Positions 1-8,695 of a stretch of 64,000 bases of DNA are shown one piece after another (the stretch's first letter is position 1; each line of letters opens with the position of its first letter). This DNA is from Paracoccus zhejiangensis. Its GTDB lineage: Bacteria > Pseudomonadota > Alphaproteobacteria > Rhodobacterales > Rhodobacteraceae. The notes under the pieces were generated by a model that saw only the letters and a list, made by a program, of their open reading frames with translations, made no database searches and was not told the origin of the DNA. The DNA lies in contig NZ_CP025430.1 of assembly GCF_002847445.1 (NCBI RefSeq), forward strand, positions 2,956,001-3,020,000, given 5' to 3'. The position numbers and the translations under genes were made by a program.

Positions 1-1682
1 AGATGCCGCCGACGTCCCGCAGGATCGGCCAGCGCCGCGCAGACCCGGTGCGCAGCGGCGACCATGCGGGCGCAGGCGCGCGGGTTCTCGCGCGCCCAGT
101 CCAGCTTGTCGGCCAGATCGCCGGCGCCGTAGTCCAGCGGAATGTAATGCTCCCACGGACGGATCACCCCGGAATGGTAAAGCTGCCAGCCATCCTCTTC
201 CTTCAGCACCACTCCCCCCGCGTTCAGCGCGGGCAGGAATTCCTCGGCCAGCGGCGCGCCGCCGAGGCAGATGGTGAAGCGGTGGCTGTGCAATGCATCC
301 CCCGCCGCGTCGGTAAAGATCAGCGACCCCAGCCCGGCCTTGCGCAGCGCCTGCGCCGCGCGCGCCTCGGGGATAAGTCGCACATCGACATCCCCCGACC
401 CCTGCCAGCGCCGCACGAAGGCGATGCGGCTGTTTTCCTGCAGATCGGCCAGCGCCGCCTGATGGCGCGGACTGCCCTCCTCGCTTCTCAGGATCAGGTC
501 AACGGCGCGGTGGGCCGGGCGCATCAGCCCCGGACCGTTCGCACCAGGCGCATAGCCCGATAGTCCGCCCTGCCAGATCGCCCGGTCAAGCCGCTGGTCC
601 AGCTGCGTCACCGCATTGGGGTCCGGGCCAAGGAAGGCGTTGTTCCCCAGCCGGTGAAAGCGTGGCATCGGCCAGAGAAACACATTCGCCGCCCCTTCGC
701 GCCGGCTGGGGGTGAGGACCGGGCCGCCGCTGGCGGTGCGGGGCGAGGTGCCGATCAGGCAGTCATCGCGCATGTCGAGGTGATAGACCCCTCGATCCAC
801 CAGTTCCGCGATGTCATTCGCCGCCGCCGCGATCAGCAGATGGCCGGGTTGCAGCGGGTCGGCGAGGTAGCGCCCCGTCTCCATGCGCCGGATCGGCAGC
901 AGATCGCCGGCCGCATTGCGCAGCTCGCCAAGGGCGGCGTCAAAGCGGGTGATGCCGGGCAGATCGCGCGGTCCGGTTTCGATCCGGGCGGGGACGGCAA
1001 AGCGGGCCAGCGAGGTGGCCATGCGCTCGCGCGCCTCTTCGTCGATCCCCGAACCCGGCTGCCGCGCGGCCAGCATGGCCGTGACCTCGGCGGCATAGGC
1101 CTTGCGGCTTTCCACCCGGCCCACGCCGGGCAGGTCGGGAATCTTTGGCAGGTCGAACCAGCGCGACAGCGCGCGGCGGTAATCCTCGGGTTCGGCGGCG
1201 TCGATGTCGATCTCGATGAATTCGGGCCGGTCCCCGAAATGGGCGCGACAGGCGGCCAGATGCGCGTCCCAGTCCGCCCGCCACAGATCGCCCAGATCCG
1301 CCAGTGCGACCCCCCGGTTCATCGCATGGGCGCGGGCATAGCTGCCGCCCTGATGGCGATAGCGGCTGGCGATCCAGTCCTCGACCCGCCGGGTGTTCAA
1401 CAGGAAGACCGCGCCCGGAAAGCAGCGGTCAAGATAGGCGAAATCGCGGAACGCCTCGATCACCGGAGCGTGGACGAAGCGCACCGATTCCATGTCGGTG
1501 AAGGCAACCGTGTCGGCCCATCGCCGCAGCGGCGCGCGCCCGGTCAGTTTCGAATAGGCGATATCCTCGGCCAGCGCGCCCTTTTCCCAATGGCGGACCG
1601 GGATGCCGTTCAAGCGGAACAACCGCTCGATGAAGGTGGTGCCGCATTTGTTGAAGCCGATCTGGAAGAATTTTCGGGTCAA
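1..1682 (-). CDS. Sulfotransferase-glycosyltransferase (GT90/CAP10-like) fusion protein, 3' end outside the window
   Basis: The minus strand is open from 1682 to the window edge, giving at least 560 residues with no stop. The N-terminus is a PAPS-dependent sulfotransferase: FQIGFNKCGTTFIERL at residues 6-21 is the 5'-phosphosulfate loop, and TRRVEDWIASRYR looks like the 3'-phosphate site. From roughly residue 270 the reading resembles the CAP10/LPS-A family (GT90), with AIWQGGLSG, SHRFTICLGG and LYHSGVIRPWEHYIPLDY followed by a D-L-x-D-K-L-x-W stretch. I checked that codons near 1322, 899 and 242 share one frame, so the fusion is not a frame artefact. It probably sulfates and glycosylates a surface polysaccharide; that is inference. 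The start is uncertain: TTG at 1682 with GAGG-like bases upstream fits the protein best. It is divergent from the glycine riboswitch. Confidence 0.75.
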   Translation of the reverse strand, partial: MTRKFFQIGFNKCGTTFIERLFRLNGIPVRHWEKGALAEDIAYSKLTGRAPLRRWADTVAFTDMESVRFVHAPVIEAFRDFAYLDRCFPGAVFLLNTRRVEDWIASRYRHQGGSYARAHAMNRGVALADLGDLWRADWDAHLAACRAHFGDRPEFIEIDIDAAEPEDYRRALSRWFDLPKIPDLPGVGRVESRKAYAAEVTAMLAARQPGSGIDEEARERMATSLARFAVPARIETGPRDLPGITRFDAALGELRNAAGDLLPIRRMETGRYLADPLQPGHLLIAAAANDIAELVDRGVYHLDMRDDCLIGTSPRTASGGPVLTPSRREGAANVFLWPMPRFHRLGNNAFLGPDPNAVTQLDQRLDRAIWQGGLSGYAPGANGPGLMRPAHRAVDLILRSEEGSPRHQAALADLQENSRIAFVRRWQGSGDVDVRLIPEARAAQALRKAGLGSLIFTDAAGDALHSHRFTICLGGAPLAEEFLPALNAGGVVLKEEDGWQLYHSGVIRPWEHYIPLDYGAGDLADKLDWARENPRACARMVAAAHRVCAALADPAGRRRH

Positions 1683-1838
1683 GCCGGCCTCGTCGCGTTG
1701 CCGCCTATGTCGCGCGGCGGGGTGGCAGCTGTCAATCTTCCGGGGTTTCGGCAAGGTGGTCAAAAGCGTCGCATCCCGTGCCGTCTGCGACAAAGGTCTT
1801 GCCTTGCGGCAAGGCAGCGGCTACCTCTCAGCAGCAGG

Positions 1839-2007
1839 AACTCGGGAGAATCCGGCCTCGTGCCGGTGCCGAAGGAGCAGCCGCCCCGGCGAACTCTCAG
1901 GCAAAAGGACCGTCTTCCTGACTGAACTCTGGAGAGTGGCCGCAAGGCCCGCCGAAGGGATAACGATCTCAGGCGCCTGCATCGCGGGCAAGGACAGAGG
2001 GGGCATC
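1839..2007 (+). ncRNA. Tandem glycine riboswitch upstream of gcvT
   Basis: Two consecutive copies of the glycine aptamer pattern are visible. The first opens with actcgggagaatcc near 1840 and closes with gaactctcaggcaaaaggac near 1890-1911. The second opens with aactctggagagt near 1925 and closes with gatctcaggc...ggacagaggggg near 1966-2006. The conserved ctcaggcaaaaggac and ctcaggc/aaggacagaggg blocks are the ligand-binding cores of this class. It lies about 60 bp before gcvT, where glycine binding usually switches the cleavage operon on. A possible expression-platform stem (gccggt at 2023, accggc at 2046) precedes the gcvT ribosome site. Confidence 0.93.
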
Positions 2008-2069
2008 TAGGGCTGGCAGCGTGCCGGTTGACAGATGCCGGACCACCGGCGCCATGTAAGGGAGGGCCG

Positions 2070-3194
2070 ATGGCCGAGGAACTGAATCGAACCGGTCTTT
2101 ATGACCTGCATGTCGCCGAAGGTGCCAAGATGGTGCCCTTTGCCGGTTGGGAAATGCCCGTGCAATTCCCGACCGGGGTGCTGACCGAGCATCTGCATAC
2201 GCGCGCCCATGCCGGCCTCTTCGACGTGTCGCATATGGGCCAGGTGAAGATCCTGCCGAAGGATGGCGATCTGGCCTCTGCGGCGCTGGCGCTGGAAACG
2301 TTGATCCCGGCCGATGTGCTGGGCCTACCCGAGGGGCGGCAGCGTTACGGCCTCTTCACCAACGCGGAAGGCGGTATCCTGGATGACCTGATGTTCGCCA
2401 ATCGCGGCGATCACTATATTCTGGTGGTGAACGCCGCCCGCGCCGATCACGACATTCCGCATCTGCAGACGCTGGCGGGCGTCGAGGTGCAGCCGATCAC
2501 CGATCGCGGCCTCATCGCCCTGCAGGGACCGAAGGCGGTCGAGGTGCTGGAACGGCAATTGCCCGGCGTCTCGGCCATGGCCTTCATGGACGTGGCGAGT
2601 TTCGACTGGCAGGGGGCCGAGCTCTGGGTCTCGCGTTCGGGCTATACCGGTGAGGACGGGTTCGAGATCTCGATCCCCGAGGCCAGCCTGACCGCTTTCG
2701 TCGAGACGCTGATGGATTATCCCGAAGTGCTGCCCATCGGCCTTGCCGCCCGCGACAGCCTGCGGCTCGAGGCCGGGATGCCGCTTTACGGCCATGACCT
2801 GACCGAAGAGACGACGCCGGTCGAGGCCGGGCTGGCCTGGTCCATCGGCAAGGCCCGCCGTTCGGGCGGTGCGCGCGCCGGCGGCTTTCCGGGCGCGGAC
2901 AAGGTGCTGGGCCAGGTGCAGGACGGCGCGGCCAGCCGCCGCGTGGGCTTGACGCCCGAAGGCCGGGCGCCGATCCGCGAGGGCGTGACCATCTTCGACG
3001 CCGAGATCGGTGGCGTCGAGATCGGCGAGGTCTGCTCGGGCGGCTTCGGCCCCTCGGTCGGCGGTCCGGTCGCCATGGCCTACCTGCCTGCCGCGCTCTC
3101 CACTGGCAGCCTTGTCTGGGCCGAGGTCCGGGGCAAGCGGATGCCGGTGCGCGTGACCGCCCTGCCCTTCATCACTCCTTCCTACAAACGCTGA
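2070..3194 (+). CDS. gcvT: Glycine cleavage system T protein (aminomethyltransferase)
   Basis: This cytoplasmic enzyme transfers the aminomethyl carbon from the lipoylated H protein to tetrahydrofolate, releasing ammonia. The 374 residues show the family N-terminus ([25 protein letters not shown]), the central [14 protein letters not shown] motif near residues 185-200 and the C-terminal barrel with a [20 protein letters not shown] stretch. The start is ATG at 2070 rather than the longer frame from 2028, because ggagg lies at 2061-2065 and the protein then starts like its relatives. It is the first gene of gcvTHP behind a glycine riboswitch, so glycine-induced expression is expected. Confidence 0.96.
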   Translation: MAEELNRTGLYDLHVAEGAKMVPFAGWEMPVQFPTGVLTEHLHTRAHAGLFDVSHMGQVKILPKDGDLASAALALETLIPADVLGLPEGRQRYGLFTNAEGGILDDLMFANRGDHYILVVNAARADHDIPHLQTLAGVEVQPITDRGLIALQGPKAVEVLERQLPGVSAMAFMDVASFDWQGAELWVSRSGYTGEDGFEISIPEASLTAFVETLMDYPEVLPIGLAARDSLRLEAGMPLYGHDLTEETTPVEAGLAWSIGKARRSGGARAGGFPGADKVLGQVQDGAASRRVGLTPEGRAPIREGVTIFDAEIGGVEIGEVCSGGFGPSVGGPVAMAYLPAALSTGSLVWAEVRGKRMPVRVTALPFITPSYKR

Positions 3195-3205
3195 GGACGC
3201 TTCCC

Positions 3206-3565
3206 ATGCTGAAATTTACCGAAGACCACGAATGGCTGCGCGCCGAGGGCGGCGAGATCGTCGTGGGCATCACCGCCCATGCCAGCGAGCAACTGGGCGA
3301 CGTGGTGTTCATCGAACTGCCCGAGGAAGGCCGCGAGGTGGCGGCGGGCGAAGAGGTCGTGGTGATCGAATCGGTCAAGGCCGCCTCGGACATCACCGCC
3401 CCGGTCGCGGGCAAGATCACCGCCGTGAACAGCGCCCTTGCCGACGCGCCAGGCGATGTGAACGGCGATCCGATGGGCGCCTGGTTCTTCAAGATCGCGC
3501 CGACGGATGCCGGCGCCATGGACGGGTTCATGGACGAAGCCGCCTACCAGGCGCTGATCGGCTGA
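3206..3565 (+). CDS. gcvH: Glycine cleavage system H protein (lipoyl carrier)
   Basis: H protein shuttles the aminomethyl intermediate between P, T and L proteins on a lipoyl arm. The 119-residue length is typical. The lipoylated lysine is K58 in the motif VVIESVKAASDI, and the usual acidic surface and hybrid-barrel repeats (PVAGKITAVNSAL) follow. It begins 11 bp after gcvT with a GAGGA ribosome site inside the end of that gene, so the two are co-transcribed. Nothing is unusual in the protein. Confidence 0.97.
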   Translation: MLKFTEDHEWLRAEGGEIVVGITAHASEQLGDVVFIELPEEGREVAAGEEVVVIESVKAASDITAPVAGKITAVNSALADAPGDVNGDPMGAWFFKIAPTDAGAMDGFMDEAAYQALIG

Positions 3566-3583
3566 TCGGCTTAGCCAAAGGCC

Positions 3584-3630
3584 CCGGGGGCTGTCTGCCC
3601 CCGGACCACCACGGATAATTTTTGCACGGA
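3584..3630 (+). repeat. GC-rich palindromic repeat, copy 1 (gcvH-gcvP gap)
   Basis: CCGGGGGC (3584-3591) and GCCCCCGG (3597-3604) form a perfect 8-bp hairpin with a 5-nt loop. It is followed by ggaccaccacggataattttt, a decayed version of the tail seen in the copy at 33917-33968. It occupies most of the otherwise empty gap between gcvH and gcvP. There is an AT stretch after the tail but no clean run of T directly behind the stem, so I read it as a dispersed repeat rather than a classical terminator. It could still damp read-through into gcvP. Confidence 0.65.
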
Positions 3631-3676
3631 TGATGGGGCCCGTTTCGCGGCCTTGCTGATGGATTGGATGCTGCCG

Positions 3677-6517
3677 ATGACCCGCTGGAATCCCACCGAC
3701 TACAACCCCGATGATTTCGCCAACCGCCGCCATATCGGCCCCTCGCCCGCCGAGATGGCCGAGATGCTGAAGGCCGTCGGCGCCGACAGTCTGAACGCGC
3801 TGATCGACCAGACTGTGCCACAGGCGATCCGGCAGGCCACGCCGCTGACCTGGCCGGCGCTCTCTGAAGCTGCGCTGCTGGCGCGGATGGAAGAGGTCGC
3901 CAAGAAGAACAAGGTGATGAACAGCCTGATCGGTCAGGGCTATTACGGCACCGTCACGCCGCCCGCGATCCAGCGCAACATCTTCGAGAACCCGGCCTGG
4001 TACACGGCCTACACGCCCTATCAGCCCGAGATCGCGCAGGGCCGGCTCGAGGCGCTGCTGAACTACCAGACCATGGTCGCCGACCTGACCGGGCTGCCGG
4101 TGGCGAATGCCAGCCTTCTGGACGAAGCGACGGCGGCGGCGGAGGCTATGGCCATGGCGCAGCGCCAGTCCAAGGCGAAAACCGATGCCTTCTTCGTCGC
4201 CCATGACCTGCATCCGCAGACCATCTCGGTGATCGAGACCCGCGCCGCGCCCCTGGGCATCCGCATCGTCAAGGGCTCGATCGACGATCTGAAGCCCGCC
4301 GAGGTCTTCGGCGCGATCTTCCAGTATCCCGGCACCTACGGCCATGTCCGCGACGTGACCCCCGAGATCGAGGCGCTGCATGCCGCAGGCGCGCTGGCGA
4401 TCCTCGCCACCGACCTCCTGGCGCTGTGCCTGCTGAAATCGCCGGGCGAGATGGGGGCGGATATCGCCGTCGGCTCGGCGCAGCGGTTCGGCGTGCCGAT
4501 GGGCTATGGCGGCCCGCATGCCGCCTTCATGTCCTGCCGCGACGCGCTGAAGCGTACCATGCCGGGCCGGATCGTGGGCGTCAGCATCGACGCCTCGGGC
4601 AACAAGGCCTATCGCCTGTCTCTGCAGACCCGCGAACAGCATATCCGCCGCGAGAAGGCGACCAGCAATGTCTGCACCGCGCAGGCGCTGCTGGCGGTCA
4701 TGGCCAGCTTCTATGCCGTCTTCCACGGCCCGGTGGGCCTGCGCGCCATTGCGCAGCGGGTGCACCTGACCGCCGTGACCATCGCCAATGCGCTGCGCGC
4801 CGCCGGGGCCGATGTGGCGCCCGAGGTGTTTTTTGACACCATCACCGTCAAGGTCGGCGTCGGTCAGGCCGGCATCCTAGCCGCCGCCGAACAGCGCGGC
4901 ATCAACCTGCGCCAGGTCGGCCGCGACCGCGTTGGCATTTCGGTTGACGAGACCACCGATGCCGGCGTCATCGCGCGTCTGCTGGACGCCTTCGGCATCG
5001 ACGAGGCAGCCGAGCCGGCCACAACCCCGATCCTGCCCGATGCGCTCTTGCGCGAGACCGATTACCTGACCCACCCGGTCTTCCACATGAACCGGGCCGA
5101 ATCCGAGATGATGCGCTATATGCGCCGGCTCTCGGACCGCGATCTGGCGCTGGACCGGGCGATGATCCCGCTTGGCTCCTGCACCATGAAGCTGAACGCA
5201 GCCGCCGAGATGATGCCGATCACCTGGCCCGAATTTGGCGCGCTGCACCCCTTTGCGCCGCGCCATCAGACGCTTGGCTATGTCGAGGCGATCGCCGACC
5301 TCGAGGAAAAGCTCTGCGAGATCACCGGCTATGACGCCTTCTCGATGCAGCCGAACAGCGGCGCGCAGGGCGAATATGCCGGCCTTCTGACCATTCAGGC
5401 CTTCCACCGCGCCAACGGCGATGACCAGCGCGATATCTGCCTGATCCCGGTTTCGGCCCATGGCACCAACCCGGCCTCGGCGCAGATGTGCGGGATGAAG
5501 GTCGTGGTGGTGAAATCCGCCCCCAATGGCGATATCGATCTGGAAGATTTCGCCGACAAGGCGAAACAGGCCGGCGACAAGCTGGCGGCGGTGATGATCA
5601 CCTATCCCAGCACCCATGGCGTCTTCGAGGATACCGTGCGGCAGGTCTGCGAGATCACCCATGATCATGGCGGGCAGGTCTATATCGACGGCGCCAACAT
5701 GAACGCGCTGGTCGGGCTGGTGAAGCCGGGCGAGATCGGCGGCGATGTCAGCCACCTGAACCTGCACAAGACCTTTGCCATCCCCCATGGCGGCGGCGGC
5801 CCGGGCATGGGCCCCATCGGGGTCAAGGGCCATCTGGCCCCCTACCTGCCCGGCGACCCGCGCAAGGAAGAGTCCGGCGCGGTCTCGGCCGCCCCCTATG
5901 GCTCGGCCTCGATCCTGCTCATTTCCTGGGCGTATATCCTGATGATGGGCGGCGAGGGGCTGACGCAGGCGACGCGGGTGGCGATCCTGAACGCCAATTA
6001 CATCGCCAGCCGGCTGGCCGGGGCCTATCCGATCCTGTTCATGGGCAATCGCGGACGGGTGGCGCATGAATGCATCCTCGACACCCGCCCCTTTGCCGAG
6101 CATGGGGTGACCGTGGATGACATAGCCAAGCGGCTGATCGATAACGGCTTCCACGCGCCCACGATGAGTTGGCCGGTCGCCGGCACGCTGATGGTGGAAC
6201 CGACCGAGTCCGAGACCAAGGCCGAGATCGACCGCTTCATCACCGCGCTGATGGCGATCCGGGACGAGATCACCGAGGTCGCCGAGGGCCGGATGAAGGC
6301 GGAAGACAGCCCGCTGCGCCACGCCCCGCACACGGTCGAGGATCTGGTCGCCGACTGGGACCGCGCCTATAGCCGCGAGCAGGGCTGCTTCCCCGCAGGC
6401 GCCTTCCGCGTCGACAAATACTGGCCGCCGGTCGGCCGCGTCGACAATGCCTATGGCGACCGGAACCTGATCTGCACCTGCCCGCCGCTGGAGAGCTATG
6501 CCGAGGCGGCGGAGTAG
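3677..6517 (+). CDS. gcvP: Glycine dehydrogenase (decarboxylating), P protein
   Basis: P protein is the PLP enzyme that decarboxylates glycine and loads the aminomethyl group on GcvH. The single long chain (946 residues) carries both halves: the N-terminal half starts [15 protein letters not shown], and the C-terminal half holds the PLP lysine K698 in [21 protein letters not shown]. The frame is open back to TTG at 3653 and ATG codons stand at 3659, 3668 and 3677. I prefer 3677 because [18 protein letters not shown] matches the usual N-terminus, though no ribosome site clearly decides it. It is the last gene of the gcvTHP operon, separated from gcvH by a repeat-bearing 111-bp gap. Confidence 0.95.
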   Translation: MTRWNPTDYNPDDFANRRHIGPSPAEMAEMLKAVGADSLNALIDQTVPQAIRQATPLTWPALSEAALLARMEEVAKKNKVMNSLIGQGYYGTVTPPAIQRNIFENPAWYTAYTPYQPEIAQGRLEALLNYQTMVADLTGLPVANASLLDEATAAAEAMAMAQRQSKAKTDAFFVAHDLHPQTISVIETRAAPLGIRIVKGSIDDLKPAEVFGAIFQYPGTYGHVRDVTPEIEALHAAGALAILATDLLALCLLKSPGEMGADIAVGSAQRFGVPMGYGGPHAAFMSCRDALKRTMPGRIVGVSIDASGNKAYRLSLQTREQHIRREKATSNVCTAQALLAVMASFYAVFHGPVGLRAIAQRVHLTAVTIANALRAAGADVAPEVFFDTITVKVGVGQAGILAAAEQRGINLRQVGRDRVGISVDETTDAGVIARLLDAFGIDEAAEPATTPILPDALLRETDYLTHPVFHMNRAESEMMRYMRRLSDRDLALDRAMIPLGSCTMKLNAAAEMMPITWPEFGALHPFAPRHQTLGYVEAIADLEEKLCEITGYDAFSMQPNSGAQGEYAGLLTIQAFHRANGDDQRDICLIPVSAHGTNPASAQMCGMKVVVVKSAPNGDIDLEDFADKAKQAGDKLAAVMITYPSTHGVFEDTVRQVCEITHDHGGQVYIDGANMNALVGLVKPGEIGGDVSHLNLHKTFAIPHGGGGPGMGPIGVKGHLAPYLPGDPRKEESGAVSAAPYGSASILLISWAYILMMGGEGLTQATRVAILNANYIASRLAGAYPILFMGNRGRVAHECILDTRPFAEHGVTVDDIAKRLIDNGFHAPTMSWPVAGTLMVEPTESETKAEIDRFITALMAIRDEITEVAEGRMKAEDSPLRHAPHTVEDLVADWDRAYSREQGCFPAGAFRVDKYWPPVGRVDNAYGDRNLICTCPPLESYAEAAE

Positions 6518-6544
6518 TCAGCCGCGACAATCGCCGAAATCATT

Positions 6545-6568
6545 TGCCCGGCTGGCAACGGCCGGGCA
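6545..6568 (+). terminator. Hairpin behind gcvP, possible terminator
   Basis: TGCCCGGC (6545-6552) pairs perfectly with GCCGGGCA (6561-6568) across an 8-nt loop, 28 bp after the gcvP stop. The downstream bases tattcgc do not make a proper U-tract, so it may only stabilise the 3' end or attenuate transcription into the VOC gene. Confidence 0.45.
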
Positions 6569-6580
6569 TATTCGCATGCG

Positions 6581-6964
6581 ATGGCATACAATATTAGTTT
6601 CATCCGCGACCTGCACCACGTCCAGCTGGCAATGCCCGCAGGTGGCGAGGATCTGGCACGCGGTTTCTATGGCGGCGTGCTGGGCCTGACCGAGGTTCCA
6701 AAGCCCGAGGCCCTGCAGGGACGCGGTGGGGTCTGGTTCGAGACCGGAGCCGTGCGCCTGCATCTTGGCGTGGAACACCCCTTTGCCCCGGCCCGGAAGG
6801 CGCATCCGGCCTTGCGGGTTAGCTCGCTGGAAGAGGCAAAAACTGCCTTGCGGGCGCAGGGGCTGGAGTTTCGCAGCGAAATCGACCTTCCGGGCATCAG
6901 CCGGATCTATGTCGATGATCCCTTTGGCAACCGGATCGAGCTTCTGGAACTGCTGGAGGGGTAA
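6581..6964 (+). CDS. VOC-family (glyoxalase/bleomycin-resistance-like) protein
   Basis: A 127-residue protein with one vicinal-oxygen-chelate fold. LHHVQLAMPAG near the N-terminus provides the usual first-strand histidine, VRLHLGVEHPF the mid-chain histidines, and the C-terminus DDPFGNRIELLELL contains the glutamate that completes the metal site in this superfamily. The substrate cannot be told from sequence. It starts 63 bp after gcvP on the same strand, with a hairpin between, and ends convergent with the FAH-family gene. Many relatives are annotated simply as glyoxalase; a link with glycine metabolism is not shown. Confidence 0.8.
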   Translation: MAYNISFIRDLHHVQLAMPAGGEDLARGFYGGVLGLTEVPKPEALQGRGGVWFETGAVRLHLGVEHPFAPARKAHPALRVSSLEEAKTALRAQGLEFRSEIDLPGISRIYVDDPFGNRIELLELLEG

Positions 6965-6965
6965 C

Positions 6966-6996
6966 GCTCCGGCCGCAGGTCGAGTGCGGCCGGAGC
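6966..6996. terminator. Strong inverted repeat between convergent genes
   Basis: GCTCCGGCCGC (6966-6976) and GCGGCCGGAGC (6986-6996) form a perfect 11-bp stem with a 9-nt loop, placed between the ends of the VOC gene (+) and the FAH-family gene (-). No T-run flanks it on either strand. Its location suggests a bidirectional transcript end or 3'-end stabiliser. Confidence 0.55.
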
Positions 6997-7014
6997 GCAG
7001 CATGTCGCGCCGGC

Positions 7015-7869
7015 TCAGCCGCCGGTGGTGCGCTGGGTCTGTTCGCCCAGACCATCAATCCCAAGACGGATGGTTTGGCCGGGACGCAGGTAGACCGGCG
7101 GTTTCTGCCCCAGCCCGACGCCCGGCGGGGTGCCGGTGGTGATGACATCGCCCGGCATCAGCCGCATGAAGCGCGAGCAATAGGCGACCAGCGCGGCCAC
7201 GCCGAACACCATCGTCGCGGTATTGCCGTTCTGATAGCGGTGTCCATCGACCTCGAGCCAGAGGCCCAGTTTCTGCGGATCGGCGATCTCGTCGCGGGTG
7301 ACGAGCCAGGGGCCGATCGGGCCGAAGGTGTCGAAGCCCTTACCCTTGTCCCAGGTGGCGCCGCGCTCGATCTGCCATTCGCGCTCGCTCACGTCGTTGA
7401 TGACGCAATAGCCGGCGACATGGTTCAGCGCATCGGCCTCGGCAATATCGGTGCCGCCCTGACCGATGACCACGCCCAGCTCGACCTCCCAGTCGGTCTT
7501 GGTCGAGCCTTTGGGGATGACGACATCATCATCCGGGCCGCAGATGCAGGTGATCCACTTGTTGAAGACCACCGGCTCGTCAGGCACGGCGAGGCCGCTT
7601 TCGGCGGCATGGTCGGCATAGTTCAGCCCGATGGCGATGAATTTCCCCACCCCGCCGACGCAGGCACCAAGGCGCAGGTCCTGTTGCGGCTTGCCCGGCA
7701 CCACCGGCAGCGAGGCCGGATCGATGGCGGCCAGTTTCGCCAGCCCGGCGGGGGTCAGCACCTCGCTCGCCAGATCAGCCACATGGCCCGACAGGTCGCG
7801 CACCTGTCCCTGATCGTCCAGCAGTCCCGGCTTTTCCGCCCCGGCGGGGCCATAGCGCAGCAGTTTCAT
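7015..7869 (-). CDS. Fumarylacetoacetate hydrolase-family protein, probable 2,4-diketo-3-deoxy-L-fuconate hydrolase type
   Basis: This 284-residue protein has the FAH fold. Visible marks are the KFIAIGLNYADHAAESG segment, the metal-binding acids around TDWEVELGVVIG, the GYCVINDVSERE motif and the C-terminal PGDVITTGTPPGVG. This subgroup covers ureidoglycolate lyase-like and 2,4-diketo-3-deoxy-L-fuconate hydrolase enzymes. It directly follows an SDR gene on the same strand (21-bp gap); the pair looks like the last two steps of the non-phosphorylated L-fucose/L-rhamnose type pathway. That assignment is inference from pairing. A GntR-type palindrome sits before the SDR gene. Confidence 0.8.
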   Translation of the reverse strand: MKLLRYGPAGAEKPGLLDDQGQVRDLSGHVADLASEVLTPAGLAKLAAIDPASLPVVPGKPQQDLRLGACVGGVGKFIAIGLNYADHAAESGLAVPDEPVVFNKWITCICGPDDDVVIPKGSTKTDWEVELGVVIGQGGTDIAEADALNHVAGYCVINDVSEREWQIERGATWDKGKGFDTFGPIGPWLVTRDEIADPQKLGLWLEVDGHRYQNGNTATMVFGVAALVAYCSRFMRLMPGDVITTGTPPGVGLGQKPPVYLRPGQTIRLGIDGLGEQTQRTTGG

Positions 7870-7890
7870 CGCTTCCTCCTCGAATCTCGC

Positions 7891-8634
7891 TCAGATCGTC
7901 ACGCCGCCATCGACCAGAATGGCCTGACCGGTCACGAACCGGCTTTCATCGGACAGCAGATAGACGACAATGGGCGTCATATCCTCGACCGTGGCAAGGC
8001 GCCCCATGGGCTGGCGGGCGATAAAGTCTTTCTCCGCCTGCACCGGGTCAGCCGCCGATGCGATGCGGCCGCGCAGGCTGGGCGTGTCGACCGTGCCGGG
8101 GCAGATCGCATTGGCGCGGACGCCTCGGGTGACGTAATCGGCGGCGATGGACTTGGTCAGCCCGATCACCGCCGCCTTCGAGGTGCCATAGGCGCAGCGG
8201 TTCACGAAGCCTTTGATCGAGGAACACATCGAGGCCATGTTCACGATCGACACGCTGCCGGTTTCCCCGGCGCGCTGCAGCATCCCCGGCAGCACGGCGC
8301 GCGTCAGGTGGAACATGCCGTCGACGTTCAGGATGAAGCTGAGATCCCAGTCCTCGACCGTGGTTGTCTCGATGGTGCCGTTCACCACGATGCCGGCGCA
8401 GTTGAAGATCCCGTCCAGCGGCGGCAGTTCCGCGGCCAGCGCGGCAATGGCGCTGCGGTCGGTCACGTCCAGAGCGGCGATGCGGATGCCGTGCTCCTCG
8501 AGCCCCTCAAGCAGCCCCGGATCGCGGTCGGTCGCCCAGACCGTCGCCCCCTCGGCCGCGCAGGCGATGGCCGAGGCGCGCCCCATGCCCTGCCCCGCCG
8601 CCGTGATCAGAATCGTCTTGCCCTGCAGCCGCAT
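7891..8634 (-). CDS. Short-chain dehydrogenase, probable 2-keto-3-deoxy-L-fuconate dehydrogenase type
   Basis: A 247-residue classical SDR. The nucleotide site is TAAGQGMG (residues 11-18), NCAG is at 78-81, and the catalytic residues are S135, Y149 and K153 (YGTSK). The unusual MASMCSSIKGFVNRCAYGTSKAAV stretch and the neighbouring FAH-family hydrolase resemble 2-keto-3-deoxy-L-fuconate dehydrogenases; the substrate is inferred. Two adjacent ATG codons exist at 8637 and 8634. GGGAGGG lies just upstream, and the second ATG has the better spacing. A TGGTATACCA palindrome 30 bp upstream suggests its own regulated promoter separate from the polyol operon. Confidence 0.82.
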   Translation of the reverse strand: MRLQGKTILITAAGQGMGRASAIACAAEGATVWATDRDPGLLEGLEEHGIRIAALDVTDRSAIAALAAELPPLDGIFNCAGIVVNGTIETTTVEDWDLSFILNVDGMFHLTRAVLPGMLQRAGETGSVSIVNMASMCSSIKGFVNRCAYGTSKAAVIGLTKSIAADYVTRGVRANAICPGTVDTPSLRGRIASAADPVQAEKDFIARQPMGRLATVEDMTPIVVYLLSDESRFVTGQAILVDGGVTI

Positions 8635-8663
8635 CATCCGCCCTCCCAGCCAGTCTGCAATTC

Positions 8664-8673
8664 TGGTATACCA
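8664..8673. promoter_or_regulatory. GntR-type operator palindrome
   Basis: TGGTATACCA is a perfect 10-bp palindrome, in the context tttGGTATACCaga on the minus strand. Operators of FCD-subfamily GntR regulators such as UxuR/ExuR have this TTGGTATACCAA shape. It sits in the 61-bp gap between the FGGY kinase end and the SDR start, where a promoter for the SDR-FAH pair should be. No GntR gene is present in the window. Confidence 0.65.
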
Positions 8674-8695
8674 AATTTACAGGTGAGGCCAGCGC

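Noticed and set aside
1733..1820. A short minus-strand frame ending ...DAFDHLAETPED-stop upstream of the sulfotransferase
   Set aside because: It looks protein-like, but a stop lies about 30 codons before and it begins against the riboswitch region, with no start codon or ribosome site.
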